A DNA stretch of 64,000 nucleotides, from NCBI RefSeq assembly GCF_023241715.1, contig NZ_JALQCW010000065.1, positions 62,001-126,000 on the forward strand. Direction: 5' to 3'. The stretch's first letter is position 1, and each line of letters begins with the position of its first letter. The notes under the pieces are model-generated. The model was not told the DNA's origin. It worked only from the letters and a program-made list of their open reading frames with translations, and searched no databases. Origin of the DNA: Pseudomonas morbosilactucae (GTDB taxonomy: Bacteria; Pseudomonadota; Gammaproteobacteria; Pseudomonadales; Pseudomonadaceae). The position numbers were made by a program, and so were the translations under genes. This document shows positions 7,102 through 15,836 of this stretch, piece by piece.

Positions 7102-9321
7102 TCAATACAAATCCACTGGGTCCACATCCAGCGACCAGCGCACCTGGCGCCCGCTGGGCATCTGTTCCAGCACCAACAGCCAGTTGCTCAGCAGCCTGTG
7201 CAGGGGCGCCCGGGCATTGGCTTGCAGCAACAATTGAGCGCGATAGCGCCCGGCGCGACGCTCCATCGGCGCGGGTACCGGCCCCAGCAATTCGATGCCG
7301 CCCAGGTTTTGCTCGGTCAATAACCGCTCGGCTTCACTGCAAGCTTCATCGAGAAAGGCCTCGGCCTGGCCCGGCTTGTGGGCTTCGGCCCGCAGCAGTG
7401 CCAAATGGGCAAAGGGCGGCAGGCCAGCGGCGCGTCGCTCGCTCAGGGCTTGCTCGGCAAAGGCGAAATAACCCTGTTCGGTGAGTTGTACCAGCAGTGG
7501 GTGGTCGGCCAGGTGGGTCTGGATGATCACTTTGCCCGGCTCTTCCGCGCGCCCGGCGCGGCCGGCCACCTGGACGATCAGTTGGGCCATGCGCTCGCTG
7601 GCGCGGAAGTCGCCGGAGAACAGGCCACCGTCGGCATCCAGGATCGACACCAGGGTGACCCGGGGGAAGTGATGACCTTTGGCGAGCATCTGGGTGCCGA
7701 CCAGGATGCACGGCTGGCCTTTCTGGATGGTAGCGAACAGCTGGTTCATCGCGTCCTTGCGCGATGTGCTGTCGCGGTCGACCCGCAGTACCGGGTAGTC
7801 GGGAAACAGGATGCCCAGGCGCTCTTCGGCGCGTTCGGTGCCGGCCCCCACGGGGCGCAGGTCGACCTTGCCGCATTGCGGGCAGTGCCGAGGCACGCGC
7901 TCCACGTGGCCGCAGTGGTGGCAACGCAGTTCGCCGGAGCGCTGATGCACGGTCATGCGGGCGTCGCAGCGGTTGCACTCGGACATCCAGCCACAGTCAT
8001 GGCACAACAGGGTCGGGGCAAAGCCGCGGCGGTTGAGAAACACCAGGACCTGTTGCCCGGCGGCCAGGGTCTGACCGATGGCTTGCTGCATCGGGCCGGA
8101 GATGCCGCTGTCCAGGGGCCGGCTTTTGACGTCCAGGCGCAGGAATCGCGGCTGCTTGGCGCCGCCGGCCCGTTCGTTCAGGCGCAGCAGGCCGTAACGG
8201 CCGGTGTAAGCGTTGTGCAGGCTTTCCAGGGACGGCGTGGCCGAGCCGAGGACGATGGGGATGTTCTCCTGGCGCGCCCGCACCAGAGCCAGGTCGCGTG
8301 CGTGGTAGCGCAGGCCTTCCTGCTGTTTATAAGAGCCGTCGTGTTCTTCATCGATGATGATCAGCCCGGGATTCTTCATCGGCGTGAACAGCGCCGAGCG
8401 GGTGCCGATAATGATATCGGCCTCGCCGTCCCGGGCTGCCAACCAGGCGTCGAGACGCTCCCGATCATTGACCGCCGAATGCACCAGGGCGATGCGTGCG
8501 TTGAAGCGCTGCTCGAAGCGGGCCAGGGTTTGCGGGCCGAGGTTGATCTCGGGGATCAGCACCAGGGCCTGCTTGCCGGCTTCGAGGGTTTCGCGGATCA
8601 GTTGCAGATACACCTCGGTCTTGCCGCTGCCGGTGACCCCGGCCAGGAGGAAGGCGTGGTAGCTGTCGAAGCCCGAGCGGATGGCCTCGTACGCTGCGCG
8701 TTGTTCGCTGTTGAGGGGCAGTTCCGGTTGCGCCAGCCAATGCTCGTGGCGCCCGCTTGGGGCGTGGCGGCGAATTTCCACTTGCACCAGGTCTTTGGCC
8801 AGCAGCAGGTCGAGGCTGTCTTTGCTCAGCATCAGCTTACTCAGCAACTGGTGAGCCACGCCGTGGGGGTGCTGGGCCAGGGTCGCCAGGGCTTCCCGTT
8901 GCCGAGGCGCGCGGGCGATACGCGGGTCGTCGAGCTTGGCGCCCGGCGTCACCGACCAGAAGCGTTCCTGACGGGCTTCGGCCAACTCGCCCTGGCGCAG
9001 CAGCACGGGCAATGCCCAGCTCAGGGTGTCGCCGAGGCTGTGCTGGTAATACTGGGACGTCCACAGGCACAGCTTGAACAGCGCGGGCGGCAGGGGCGGC
9101 GTGGCATCTAGCAGGGCCAGGGCCGGCTTGAGCTTTTCCGCCGGGACTTCGCTGTGGTCGGCAACCTCCACCAGAATGCCGATCATCTCGCGGCGGCCGA
9201 AAGGCACGCGCAGGCGCATCCCTGGGTGCAACTGGGCGCGCAAGACCCCAACTGGAGCGCGGTAGTCGAACAGGCGACGCAGAGGCGAGGGCAGGGCGAG
9301 GCGCAGAATGGCGTCGGGCAC
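7102..9321 (-). CDS. priA: Primosomal protein N' (replication restart helicase PriA)
   Basis: A 739-residue SF2 DNA helicase that reloads the replisome at collapsed forks. I place the start at GTG 9321-9319, giving VPDAILRLALPSPLRRLFDY, the conserved N-terminus. The frame continues upstream to 9633 but would overlap rpmE and its promoter. Walker A GVTGSGKT and the DEEH box are present. Two zinc sites follow (CHDCGWMSECNRC and CHHCGHVERVPRHCPQCG). The gene is divergent from rpmE, as in many gamma-proteobacteria. Confidence 0.96.
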   Translation of the reverse strand: MPDAILRLALPSPLRRLFDYRAPVGVLRAQLHPGMRLRVPFGRREMIGILVEVADHSEVPAEKLKPALALLDATPPLPPALFKLCLWTSQYYQHSLGDTLSWALPVLLRQGELAEARQERFWSVTPGAKLDDPRIARAPRQREALATLAQHPHGVAHQLLSKLMLSKDSLDLLLAKDLVQVEIRRHAPSGRHEHWLAQPELPLNSEQRAAYEAIRSGFDSYHAFLLAGVTGSGKTEVYLQLIRETLEAGKQALVLIPEINLGPQTLARFEQRFNARIALVHSAVNDRERLDAWLAARDGEADIIIGTRSALFTPMKNPGLIIIDEEHDGSYKQQEGLRYHARDLALVRARQENIPIVLGSATPSLESLHNAYTGRYGLLRLNERAGGAKQPRFLRLDVKSRPLDSGISGPMQQAIGQTLAAGQQVLVFLNRRGFAPTLLCHDCGWMSECNRCDARMTVHQRSGELRCHHCGHVERVPRHCPQCGKVDLRPVGAGTERAEERLGILFPDYPVLRVDRDSTSRKDAMNQLFATIQKGQPCILVGTQMLAKGHHFPRVTLVSILDADGGLFSGDFRASERMAQLIVQVAGRAGRAEEPGKVIIQTHLADHPLLVQLTEQGYFAFAEQALSERRAAGLPPFAHLALLRAEAHKPGQAEAFLDEACSEAERLLTEQNLGGIELLGPVPAPMERRAGRYRAQLLLQANARAPLHRLLSNWLLVLEQMPSGRQVRWSLDVDPVDLY

Positions 9322-9392
9322 GCGGGGAAATCTCAATGAACAGGCGGTAAAGAAGGCCCGGAGCCTAGCAGACGGTCGGTGTAAGGGACAGC

Positions 9393-9420
9393 TTGCGTGA
9401 TTGACACGGTCTGGTAGAAT
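9393..9420 (+). promoter_or_regulatory. Putative sigma-70 promoter for rpmE
   Basis: TTGCGT at 9393-9398 and TAGAAT at 9415-9420 are separated by 16 bases. Transcription from here would give a leader of about 62 bases before the rpmE ATG. That leader contains a small hairpin, CAACA-ATAG-TGTTG, at 9445-9458. A nearby TTGACA (9401-9406) is only eight bases from the -10 element and is not a usable -35. Confidence 0.5.
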
Positions 9421-9489
9421 TCGCGCCCTAATTCGTGCGGTATTCAACAATAGTGTTGGGTGGCGGCACGCTAGCCTGAGGAAGACACC

Positions 9490-9711
9490 ATGAAAGCCGA
9501 TATCCATCCAGTATACGAAGCCATTACCGCTACTTGCAGCTGCGGTAACGTCATCGAAACTCGCTCCACCCTGGCCAAGCCTCTGAGCCTGGACGTGTGC
9601 AACGAGTGCCACCCGTTCTACACCGGTAAGCAAAAGACCCTGGACGTTGGCGGCCGTGTCGACAAGTTCAAGTCGCGCTTCGGTGCTTTCGGCGCAACGA
9701 AAAAGGCCTAA
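9490..9711 (+). CDS. rpmE: 50S ribosomal protein L31, zinc-binding form
   Basis: A 73-residue large-subunit ribosomal protein. It begins MKADIHPVYEAITATCSCGN and carries the four cysteines of the zinc-containing C+ form (CSC near residue 16 and CNEC near residue 37). Organisms with this form often keep a cysteine-free paralogue for zinc starvation; none is in this window. GAGGAAG at about 9478-9484 is a good ribosome-binding site. A strong intrinsic terminator (9756-9784) follows. Confidence 0.98.
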   Translation: MKADIHPVYEAITATCSCGNVIETRSTLAKPLSLDVCNECHPFYTGKQKTLDVGGRVDKFKSRFGAFGATKKA

Positions 9712-9755
9712 GGCTGATCGTTCTGGAAAGCCGATACAGACTTTCCTCGCTGATC

Positions 9756-9784
9756 AAAAAGGCGTCCCTGGTGGGCGCCTTTTT
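9756..9784 (+). terminator. Rho-independent terminator after rpmE
   Basis: AAAAAGGCG (9756-9764) pairs with CGCCTTTTT (9776-9784). The inner CCC/GGG extends the stem around a TGGT loop, and a T run follows. It overlaps the 5' end of the nuclease frame, whose GTG candidate start is inside the stem at 9771. Confidence 0.85.
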
Positions 9785-10535
9785 TGTGTCTGCGATTTGC
9801 CTTACAAGGGCCGAGGCGTTTTGCCCGAAGCCGGGACCGCTGAGTCCGGTGCAGGTGCAGCGGGTGGTGGATGGCGACACCTTGCGCCTCAAGGATGGCC
9901 GCAGTGTTCGTTTGATCGGCCTGAATGCGTCTGAGCTGGGCAGGCGAGGTGTGCCGGCCGAGCCCTTTGCCGTCGCTGCCCGCCAACGCTTGCAGGCCCT
10001 GGTCAAGGCCAGTGGCGGGCGTGTGGGGTTGCAGTTGGGGCGTGAGCGCCAGGACCGTTATGGGCGAACCCTGGCCCACGTCTATGGGCCGGGCGGCAAT
10101 AATTTCGCCGCGCAATTGCTGGCTGAAGGCCTGGCGTTTCAGATTGCCATAGCACCGAACGTCGAGCTGATGGCTTGCCAGCAACAGGCTGAACATCGCG
10201 CACGAGCTGCCGCGCGGGGGCTCTGGCGTCGTTCGCCGGTGCTGGCAGCGCAGCACATCAAGGCGTCGGGCTTTGCGCTGGTAGGTGGTCGAGTGCGCAA
10301 GGTGCAGCGCAATCGTGGCGGGGTTTGGCTCGAGTTGTCGGGCTCACTTGTCGTGCGTATTGCACCCAATGCGCTGAAGCAGTTCGACGTTGCCACGCTC
10401 AAGGGGCTCCAGGGGCGCAGAATCGAGGTGCGGGGCTGGGTGCGGGAGCGTTTGCCCGGCGCGGGTGGAAAATCGGCCGCGTCACGCTGGATCCTGTCGA
10501 TATCGGCGTCTTCCATGCTCAGAATCATCCGATAA
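9771..10535 (+). CDS. Exported thermonuclease-family (SNase-like) nuclease
   Basis: A staphylococcal-nuclease-fold protein of about 254 residues. The catalytic region reads RVVDGDTLRLKDGRSVRLIGLNASE, with the calcium-binding Asp and the Arg of the family, followed by ERQDRYGRTLAHVY. The C-terminal region (about residues 160-254) resembles an OB-fold extension and has no recognised function. The N-terminus is a signal peptide ending near AEA-FCPKPG. The start is uncertain. GTG 9771 gives a signal peptide lacking its basic part, while the open frame upstream adds RLSSLIKKASL, which looks like the missing n-region but has no ATG. Either way, translation begins inside or before the rpmE terminator. 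Confidence 0.8.
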   Translation: MGAFFVSAICLTRAEAFCPKPGPLSPVQVQRVVDGDTLRLKDGRSVRLIGLNASELGRRGVPAEPFAVAARQRLQALVKASGGRVGLQLGRERQDRYGRTLAHVYGPGGNNFAAQLLAEGLAFQIAIAPNVELMACQQQAEHRARAAARGLWRRSPVLAAQHIKASGFALVGGRVRKVQRNRGGVWLELSGSLVVRIAPNALKQFDVATLKGLQGRRIEVRGWVRERLPGAGGKSAASRWILSISASSMLRIIR

Positions 10536-10719
10536 ACAAAAAACTGTAGACATTTTTTTGCTGGATTGTGAACAGTTGAGCCCTTGTGTTCCGTGCCTCT
10601 TGGCCCAAAGTCTTACGCCAGGGCCCTTGACAGGGGTGACTGGTCAGTCTTGTAGGGACTTTGCGACACGCGTATCCTCGGCGGTCCGTCTGTCCAACAG
10701 TAAAAAGCGGAATGCCCAC

Positions 10720-11988
10720 ATGTCTGATTTGAAAACTGCCGCTCTCGAATATCATGCCCATCCTCGTCCAGGAAAGCTGAGTGTCGAGCTCACCAAGGCC
10801 ACTGCTACCGCACGCGATCTGTCGCTGGCCTACAGCCCCGGCGTAGCCGAACCAGTCCGCGAAATCGCCCGCGACCCTGAACTGGCCTACAAATACACCG
10901 GCAAAGGCAACCTGGTTGCAGTCATTTCCGATGGCACCGCGATTCTCGGCCTGGGTAACCTGGGTCCATTGGCTTCCAAGCCCGTCATGGAAGGCAAGGG
11001 CGTGCTGTTCAAGCGCTTCGCCGGCATCGACGTGTTCGACATCGAAGTCGACTCCGAAAGCCCGCAGGCCTTCATCGACACCGTCAAGCGTATCTCCATC
11101 ACCTTCGGTGGCATCAACCTGGAAGACATCAAGGCACCTGAGTGCTTTGAGATCGAACGCGCTCTGATTGAGCAGTGCGACATTCCAGTGTTCCACGATG
11201 ACCAGCACGGCACCGCTATCGTGACCGCGGCCGGCATGATCAACGCCCTGGAAATCGCCGGCAAGACCCTGGCTGACGCCAAGATCGTTTGCCTGGGTGC
11301 GGGTGCAGCGGCCATCTCCTGCATGAAGTTGCTGGTGAGCATGGGTGCCCAGATCGAAAACATCTTCATGGTTGACCGTACCGGCGTGATCCACTCCGAT
11401 CGTGACGACCTGAACCAGTACAAAGCCGTCTTCGCTCACGCGACTGACAAGCGCACCCTGGCTGACGCCCTGCAAGGCGCTGACGTATTCGTCGGCTTGT
11501 CCGGCCCGAACCTGCTGAGCGCTGAAGGCCTGAAGTCCATGGCGCCAAACCCGATCGTGTTCGCGTGCTCGAACCCTGATCCGGAAATCTCGCCAGAGCT
11601 GGCTCACGCCACTCGTGATGACGTGATCATGGCGACCGGTCGTTCCGACTACCCGAACCAGGTCAACAACGTACTGGGCTTCCCGTTCATCTTCCGTGGT
11701 GCCCTGGACGTTCGCGCCAAGCGCATCAACGAAGAAATGAAGATCGCCGCGGCCAACGCCCTGCGTGAACTGGCCAAACTGCCAGTGCCTCAGGAAGTGT
11801 GCGACGCCTACGGTGGCATCAAGCTGGAATTCGGTCGTGAGTACATCATCCCGAAGCCAATGGACAAGCGCCTGATCACCCTGATCTCCGATGCCGTGGC
11901 CAAAGCCGCCATCGAGACTGGCGTGGCTACCCTGCCGTATCCGAAGAACTACCCACTGAAAGATGTGGATGACGTGTTTAACGGTTAA
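10720..11988 (+). CDS. maeB: NAD(P)-dependent malic enzyme (oxaloacetate-decarboxylating malate dehydrogenase)
   Basis: Converts malate to pyruvate and CO2 with reduction of NAD(P). The 422-residue length is the short bacterial form, without the phosphotransacetylase-like tail of E. coli MaeB. It begins MSDLKTAALEYHAHPRPGKL. The malic-domain signature FAGIDVFDIEVD and the metal-binding FHDDQHGTA are intact. The Rossmann segment VCLGAGAAAISCMKLL follows. The frame is open further upstream (to 10390), but the ATG at 10720 is the conserved start. Cofactor preference cannot be read from the sequence. A symmetrical terminator follows. Confidence 0.92.
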   Translation: MSDLKTAALEYHAHPRPGKLSVELTKATATARDLSLAYSPGVAEPVREIARDPELAYKYTGKGNLVAVISDGTAILGLGNLGPLASKPVMEGKGVLFKRFAGIDVFDIEVDSESPQAFIDTVKRISITFGGINLEDIKAPECFEIERALIEQCDIPVFHDDQHGTAIVTAAGMINALEIAGKTLADAKIVCLGAGAAAISCMKLLVSMGAQIENIFMVDRTGVIHSDRDDLNQYKAVFAHATDKRTLADALQGADVFVGLSGPNLLSAEGLKSMAPNPIVFACSNPDPEISPELAHATRDDVIMATGRSDYPNQVNNVLGFPFIFRGALDVRAKRINEEMKIAAANALRELAKLPVPQEVCDAYGGIKLEFGREYIIPKPMDKRLITLISDAVAKAAIETGVATLPYPKNYPLKDVDDVFNG

Positions 11989-11999
11989 TAGCAGCCCAT

Positions 12000-12029
12000 A
12001 AAAAACCCGGCCTTTGAGCCGGGTTTTTT
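12000..12029 (+). terminator. Bidirectional terminator between maeB and ponA
   Basis: AAAAAACCCGGC (12000-12011) and GCCGGGTTTTTT (12018-12029) form a perfect stem around a six-base loop. With an A run on one side and a T run on the other it can stop both the malic-enzyme transcript and the convergent ponA transcript. Confidence 0.9.
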
Positions 12030-12080
12030 ATGGGGGCGTTTCAAGTGGCAAGCTACTAGCTGCAAGTGAGGGCGTTTTAC

Positions 12081-12115
12081 CGCTTACCGCTTATCGCTTA
12101 TCGCTTATCGCTTGA
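12081..12115. repeat. Tandem 7-base repeat (CGCTTAT)n
   Basis: Five consecutive units: CGCTTAC, three exact CGCTTAT, then CGCTTGA. They sit in the maeB-ponA convergent gap. The flanks AGCTGCAAG (upstream) and CTTGAAGCTTA (downstream) resemble the arms of the intergenic inverted-repeat family at 2296, 27098 and 28645. The array may be a slipped internal expansion of one such element. Confidence 0.7.
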
Positions 12116-12137
12116 AGCTTACCGCTGCTCCTCGCCC

Positions 12138-14576
12138 CTAAAACAAATCGATCGGGGCTGCTTCATCGGCCGGCAGCGGGCTGCCTGGTGCGCTGCCATT
12201 GCCCAGCTCATTGACCGACGGAGGCGTGTCTTCGCTCTTGAACAGTTCGAAGTACGCATTCGGCGTGCCCGGCGTTGCCGCTCGACCGCTGACCGGGTCT
12301 ACGCGCAGGCTGAGGATGCCTTCCGGCTCGGCCTGGGTGTGGGGTGGCTTGCCCTTGAGGGCGGCGCCCATGTAGTTCATCCAGATCGGCAGGGCCACGG
12401 TGCCGCCGAATTCACGGCGACCGAGGCTTTCCGGCTGGTCGAAGCCGGTCCATACGGTGGTCATGTAGTCCGCGTTATAGCCGGAGAACCAGGCGTCCTT
12501 GGATTCGTTGGTGGTCCCGGTCTTGCCGGCCAGGTCCGTGCGGCCCAGGGCCAGGGCGCGGCGCCCGGTCCCCAGCTTGATCACGTCCTGAAGCATGCTG
12601 TTGAGGATGTAGGTGGTGCGACCGTCGATGATCCGTTCGGCGACGGCTGGCGCCTGTACTGCCGGCTGTGCTGCGGTTTCACCTGGCAGACTGTTGACCG
12701 TGAAGCCCTGCTCGCTCGGCGCAGCAATGCCGCTGCTGGCGCTGGTGCCGCCGGGTACGCTAGGCGGGTTGGCGGTGAACAGGTTCTCGCCGTTACGGCT
12801 TTCGATCTTGTCGATGATGTACGGGGTGATCTTGTAGCCGCCGTTGGCGAAGGTGCTCCAGCCGGTGGCAATTTCCATTGGTGTCAGCGTTGCGGTGCCC
12901 AGTGCCAGGGACAGGTTGCGCGGCAGGTCCTGCTTGTTGAAACCGAATTTGCTGATGTAGTCGATGGTGCGATCGATCCCCAGGCTCTGCAGCAGGCGGA
13001 TCGACACCAGGTTGCGCGACTTGTACAGCGCTTCCCGCATGCGGATTGGGCCGAGGAAGGTGTTGGTGTCGTTCTTCGGACGCCAGACCTTGTCCAGGTA
13101 TTCGTCGACGAACACGATTGGCGCATCGTTCACTAAGCTGGCTGGTGTGTAGCCGTTGTCCAAGGCGGCGCTGTAGATAAACGGCTTGAAGCTGGAACCG
13201 GGCTGGCGCTTGGCCTGTACGGCGCGGTTGTAGTTGCTTTGCTCGAAGGCGAAGCCGCCGACCAGGGCGCGGATGGCGCCGTTCTGTGGGTCCAGGGACA
13301 CCAATGCGCCCTGGGCCTGTGGGATCTGGCTGAATTTCAGGGAGTTGTCTGCCTGGCGTTGCACGCGAATCAGATCGCCGACCTGGGCGACGTCGGATGG
13401 CTGTCGTGGCGCGGCGCCCATGCTGTTGGTGTTAAGGAACGGCCGGGCCCATTTCATGCTGTCCCAGGCCACGTGTTCCTCGCCGGTGCGGGTCAGCACC
13501 TGCAGGCCGTTTTTGTCCACCTGGGTGACGATGGCCGGATCAAGGCCGCTGATGCTGCGTTGCTTGGTCAGCTCCTGGGTCCAGGCGGCCTGGGTCTTGC
13601 CCGGCAAGCGCGATTCCGGCCCGCGGTAGCCGTGGCGCTGGTCATAGGTCATCAAGCCGCCGTGGACGGCGGTGTTGGCCATTTCCTGGAGGTCGCTCGG
13701 CACCGTGGTGGTGACCCGGAAACCTTCGGTATAGGCATCGCTGCCATAACGGCCGACCATTTCTGCCCGTGCCATTTCAGCGATGTACGGCGCGTTCACT
13801 TCCGGGGTCGGTACGTGATAGCTGGCGTTGAGCGGTTCATTGATTGCGGTGGTGTAGGCCGCTTCGTCGATCTTGCCGAGCTTGTACATGCGCCCGAGGA
13901 TCCAGTCGCGACGCTCCTTGCTGCGTGCAGGGTTAGCCAGGGGGTTGAAGCGCGACGGGGCCTTGGGCAGGCCGGCAATCATTGCCATCTGGGCCAGGCT
14001 GGCCTCGCGAATCGACTTGCCGTAATACACCTGGGACGCCGCCTCAATGCCGTAGGCGCGGTTACCCAGGTAGATCTTGTTGACGTAGAGCTCGAGGATT
14101 TCGTCCTTGGTCAGCTGCCGTTCAATCTGCAGCGCCAGGAGGATTTCGGTGGCCTTGCGCGAAAAGCTGCGCTCGCTGGTCAGGAAGAAGTTCTTCGCAA
14201 CCTGCATGGTGATGGTGCTGCCGCCGGATTGAATGTGCCCGCTCTTGACCAATTGGGTCGCGGCACGCATCAGGCTGCTGGGATCGACGCCGTAATGGTT
14301 GGCGAAGTTATCGTCTTCAGCACTTAGTAACGCATTAATGAAGTTGGGGGGAATGTCCGCGAAAAGTATGGGATTGCGCCGCATTTCGCCAAATTCTGCG
14401 ATCAATTTGTTGTCGCTGCTGTAGACCCGCAGGGGAATCTGCAACTGGATACTTCTAAGGGCCTCTACCGAAGGAAGGCCAGGACTAAGATAGAGATACG
14501 CGCCGCTCAGAGCGAGGAGCAGCCCGCAGAACACAGCGACGATGGACCATCCGAAAAACTTCAGCAGACGAATCAA
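12138..14576 (-). CDS. mrcA: Penicillin-binding protein 1A (bifunctional glycosyltransferase/transpeptidase)
   Basis: A class A PBP of 812 residues that polymerises and cross-links peptidoglycan from the periplasmic face. An N-terminal membrane anchor lies at about residues 8-30. The GT51 domain has the catalytic-Glu motif EDDNFANHYG near residue 85. The transpeptidase domain has all three boxes: SSFK in QPGSSFKPF, SRN in YKSRNLVS, and KTGT in AGKTGTTNE. An OB-like insertion sits between the two catalytic domains, as in PBP1a. It is divergent from pilM, the standard arrangement in Pseudomonas, where it is also called ponA. Confidence 0.97.
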   Translation of the reverse strand: MIRLLKFFGWSIVAVFCGLLLALSGAYLYLSPGLPSVEALRSIQLQIPLRVYSSDNKLIAEFGEMRRNPILFADIPPNFINALLSAEDDNFANHYGVDPSSLMRAATQLVKSGHIQSGGSTITMQVAKNFFLTSERSFSRKATEILLALQIERQLTKDEILELYVNKIYLGNRAYGIEAASQVYYGKSIREASLAQMAMIAGLPKAPSRFNPLANPARSKERRDWILGRMYKLGKIDEAAYTTAINEPLNASYHVPTPEVNAPYIAEMARAEMVGRYGSDAYTEGFRVTTTVPSDLQEMANTAVHGGLMTYDQRHGYRGPESRLPGKTQAAWTQELTKQRSISGLDPAIVTQVDKNGLQVLTRTGEEHVAWDSMKWARPFLNTNSMGAAPRQPSDVAQVGDLIRVQRQADNSLKFSQIPQAQGALVSLDPQNGAIRALVGGFAFEQSNYNRAVQAKRQPGSSFKPFIYSAALDNGYTPASLVNDAPIVFVDEYLDKVWRPKNDTNTFLGPIRMREALYKSRNLVSIRLLQSLGIDRTIDYISKFGFNKQDLPRNLSLALGTATLTPMEIATGWSTFANGGYKITPYIIDKIESRNGENLFTANPPSVPGGTSASSGIAAPSEQGFTVNSLPGETAAQPAVQAPAVAERIIDGRTTYILNSMLQDVIKLGTGRRALALGRTDLAGKTGTTNESKDAWFSGYNADYMTTVWTGFDQPESLGRREFGGTVALPIWMNYMGAALKGKPPHTQAEPEGILSLRVDPVSGRAATPGTPNAYFELFKSEDTPPSVNELGNGSAPGSPLPADEAAPIDLF

Positions 14577-14792
14577 GGCTTTTGGATTTCCAGGGCAGGG
14601 AATGAATTAGGCGTCAGGGGATTCACGGTAATCAGGGATCGACCCACGCAGCAGGTAAAAGCGGAAAAAAACGCTGGGCATTATAAGCATTTTTCCGCCG
14701 AAGGCGTCAGTTGCCCGGGTCTCAAGGCGCAACGCTGGGTGCAATGGGCATTGAGTCACCCGTAAGTCACGGATAGACATGGGGAAATAGTG

Positions 14793-15836
14793 GTGCTTGG
14801 ACTCATCGGTAAAAAGTCGAGTTCCCTGCTGGGAGTCGATATTGGTTCCGCCTCGGTCAAGCTGCTTGAACTGAGCCGCAGCGGCCAGGGCTTTCGGGTC
14901 GAGGCCTACGCAGTGGAGGCGTTGCCGTCCGGCGCGGTAATCGAACAGCGCATTGTCGAGCTTGAGGTCGTAGGTGCGGCCCTGTCCCGGGCCCTGCTTA
15001 AAAGTACTTCCACCCAGAGAAACGCGGCAGCGGCGGTGGCCGGGTCTGCCGTCATCAGCAAACGGATTGAGATGCCCGCCGACCTGGATGATGACGCCCT
15101 GGAAAGCCAGGTCAGGGTCGAAGCGGCTCAATACGTTCCCTATCCCTTGGAAGACGTGGCCTTGGACTTCGCGGTCCAGGGCCCCTTTCCGGGCAACCCT
15201 CAGCGGGTCGAGGTGCTGCTGGCGGCTTGCCGCATCGAGCATGTCGAGGCCCGTGAGGCGGTGTTGGGTTTGGCTGGGCTGACGGCTCGTCTGGTGGATA
15301 TCGAGACGTTGGCGCTGGAGCGCAGCTGTCATCTGTTGCTCCAGTCTCTGCCGGGTGCAGCGGAGCTGCGGATGGTGGGATTGCTGGACATCGGCGCCAG
15401 TACCACGACCCTCAGCGTGCTGCACCATGGGCGCGTCATCTATAGCCGTGAGCAAGTAACTGGCGGGTTTCAACGGGCGCAGTCCGCTCTGGAGGCAGTG
15501 CCTCAGGGCCCGCTTCTCGCAAGCTTGCCGGGTGATTGTTCCCAGGCCGTGTTGCAACCCTGCGAGGCTGAGCTGTTGCAACAAGCCTCGCGTGCGTTGC
15601 AGTTGTTTGCCGAGTCCCTTGAGTCGCATCCGCTGGATTGCCTGCTGCTGGCGGGTGACAGTGCGGTGCTCCAGGGCTTGGCGCCTCTGGTTGAGGTGCA
15701 GTTGGGCGTGCAGGCCAGAGTTGCCAACCCGTTTGTTGGGATGTCGATGGGCGGTCGGGTCGATGCCGAGGCGTTACAGCGTGATGCTTCGGGGTTGTTG
15801 ATCGCCTGTGGGCTGGCCTTGAGAGGCTTTGAGTGA
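14793..15836 (+). CDS. pilM: Type IV pilus inner-membrane platform protein PilM
   Basis: An actin/FtsA-like cytoplasmic ATP-binding protein of 347 residues that anchors the PilNOP alignment complex. It begins VLGLIGKKSSSLLGVDIGSASVKLLELSR. The phosphate-1 loop DIGSASVKL and the phosphate-2 motif LLDIGASTTTLSVL near residue 195 are visible. Two adjacent GTG codons (14790 and 14793) compete; the second is seven bases from GGGGA and restores the usual MLGL start. The stop overlaps the pilN start. Confidence 0.93.
   Translation: MLGLIGKKSSSLLGVDIGSASVKLLELSRSGQGFRVEAYAVEALPSGAVIEQRIVELEVVGAALSRALLKSTSTQRNAAAAVAGSAVISKRIEMPADLDDDALESQVRVEAAQYVPYPLEDVALDFAVQGPFPGNPQRVEVLLAACRIEHVEAREAVLGLAGLTARLVDIETLALERSCHLLLQSLPGAAELRMVGLLDIGASTTTLSVLHHGRVIYSREQVTGGFQRAQSALEAVPQGPLLASLPGDCSQAVLQPCEAELLQQASRALQLFAESLESHPLDCLLLAGDSAVLQGLAPLVEVQLGVQARVANPFVGMSMGGRVDAEALQRDASGLLIACGLALRGFE

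Noticed and set aside
9401..9420. TTGACA as -35 for rpmE
   Set aside because: Only eight bases separate it from the TAGAAT element; the TTGCGT at 9393 has proper spacing.
12081..12115. Possible CRISPR-like array
   Set aside because: The repeat unit is only seven bases with no spacers and no cas genes; it is a simple tandem repeat.
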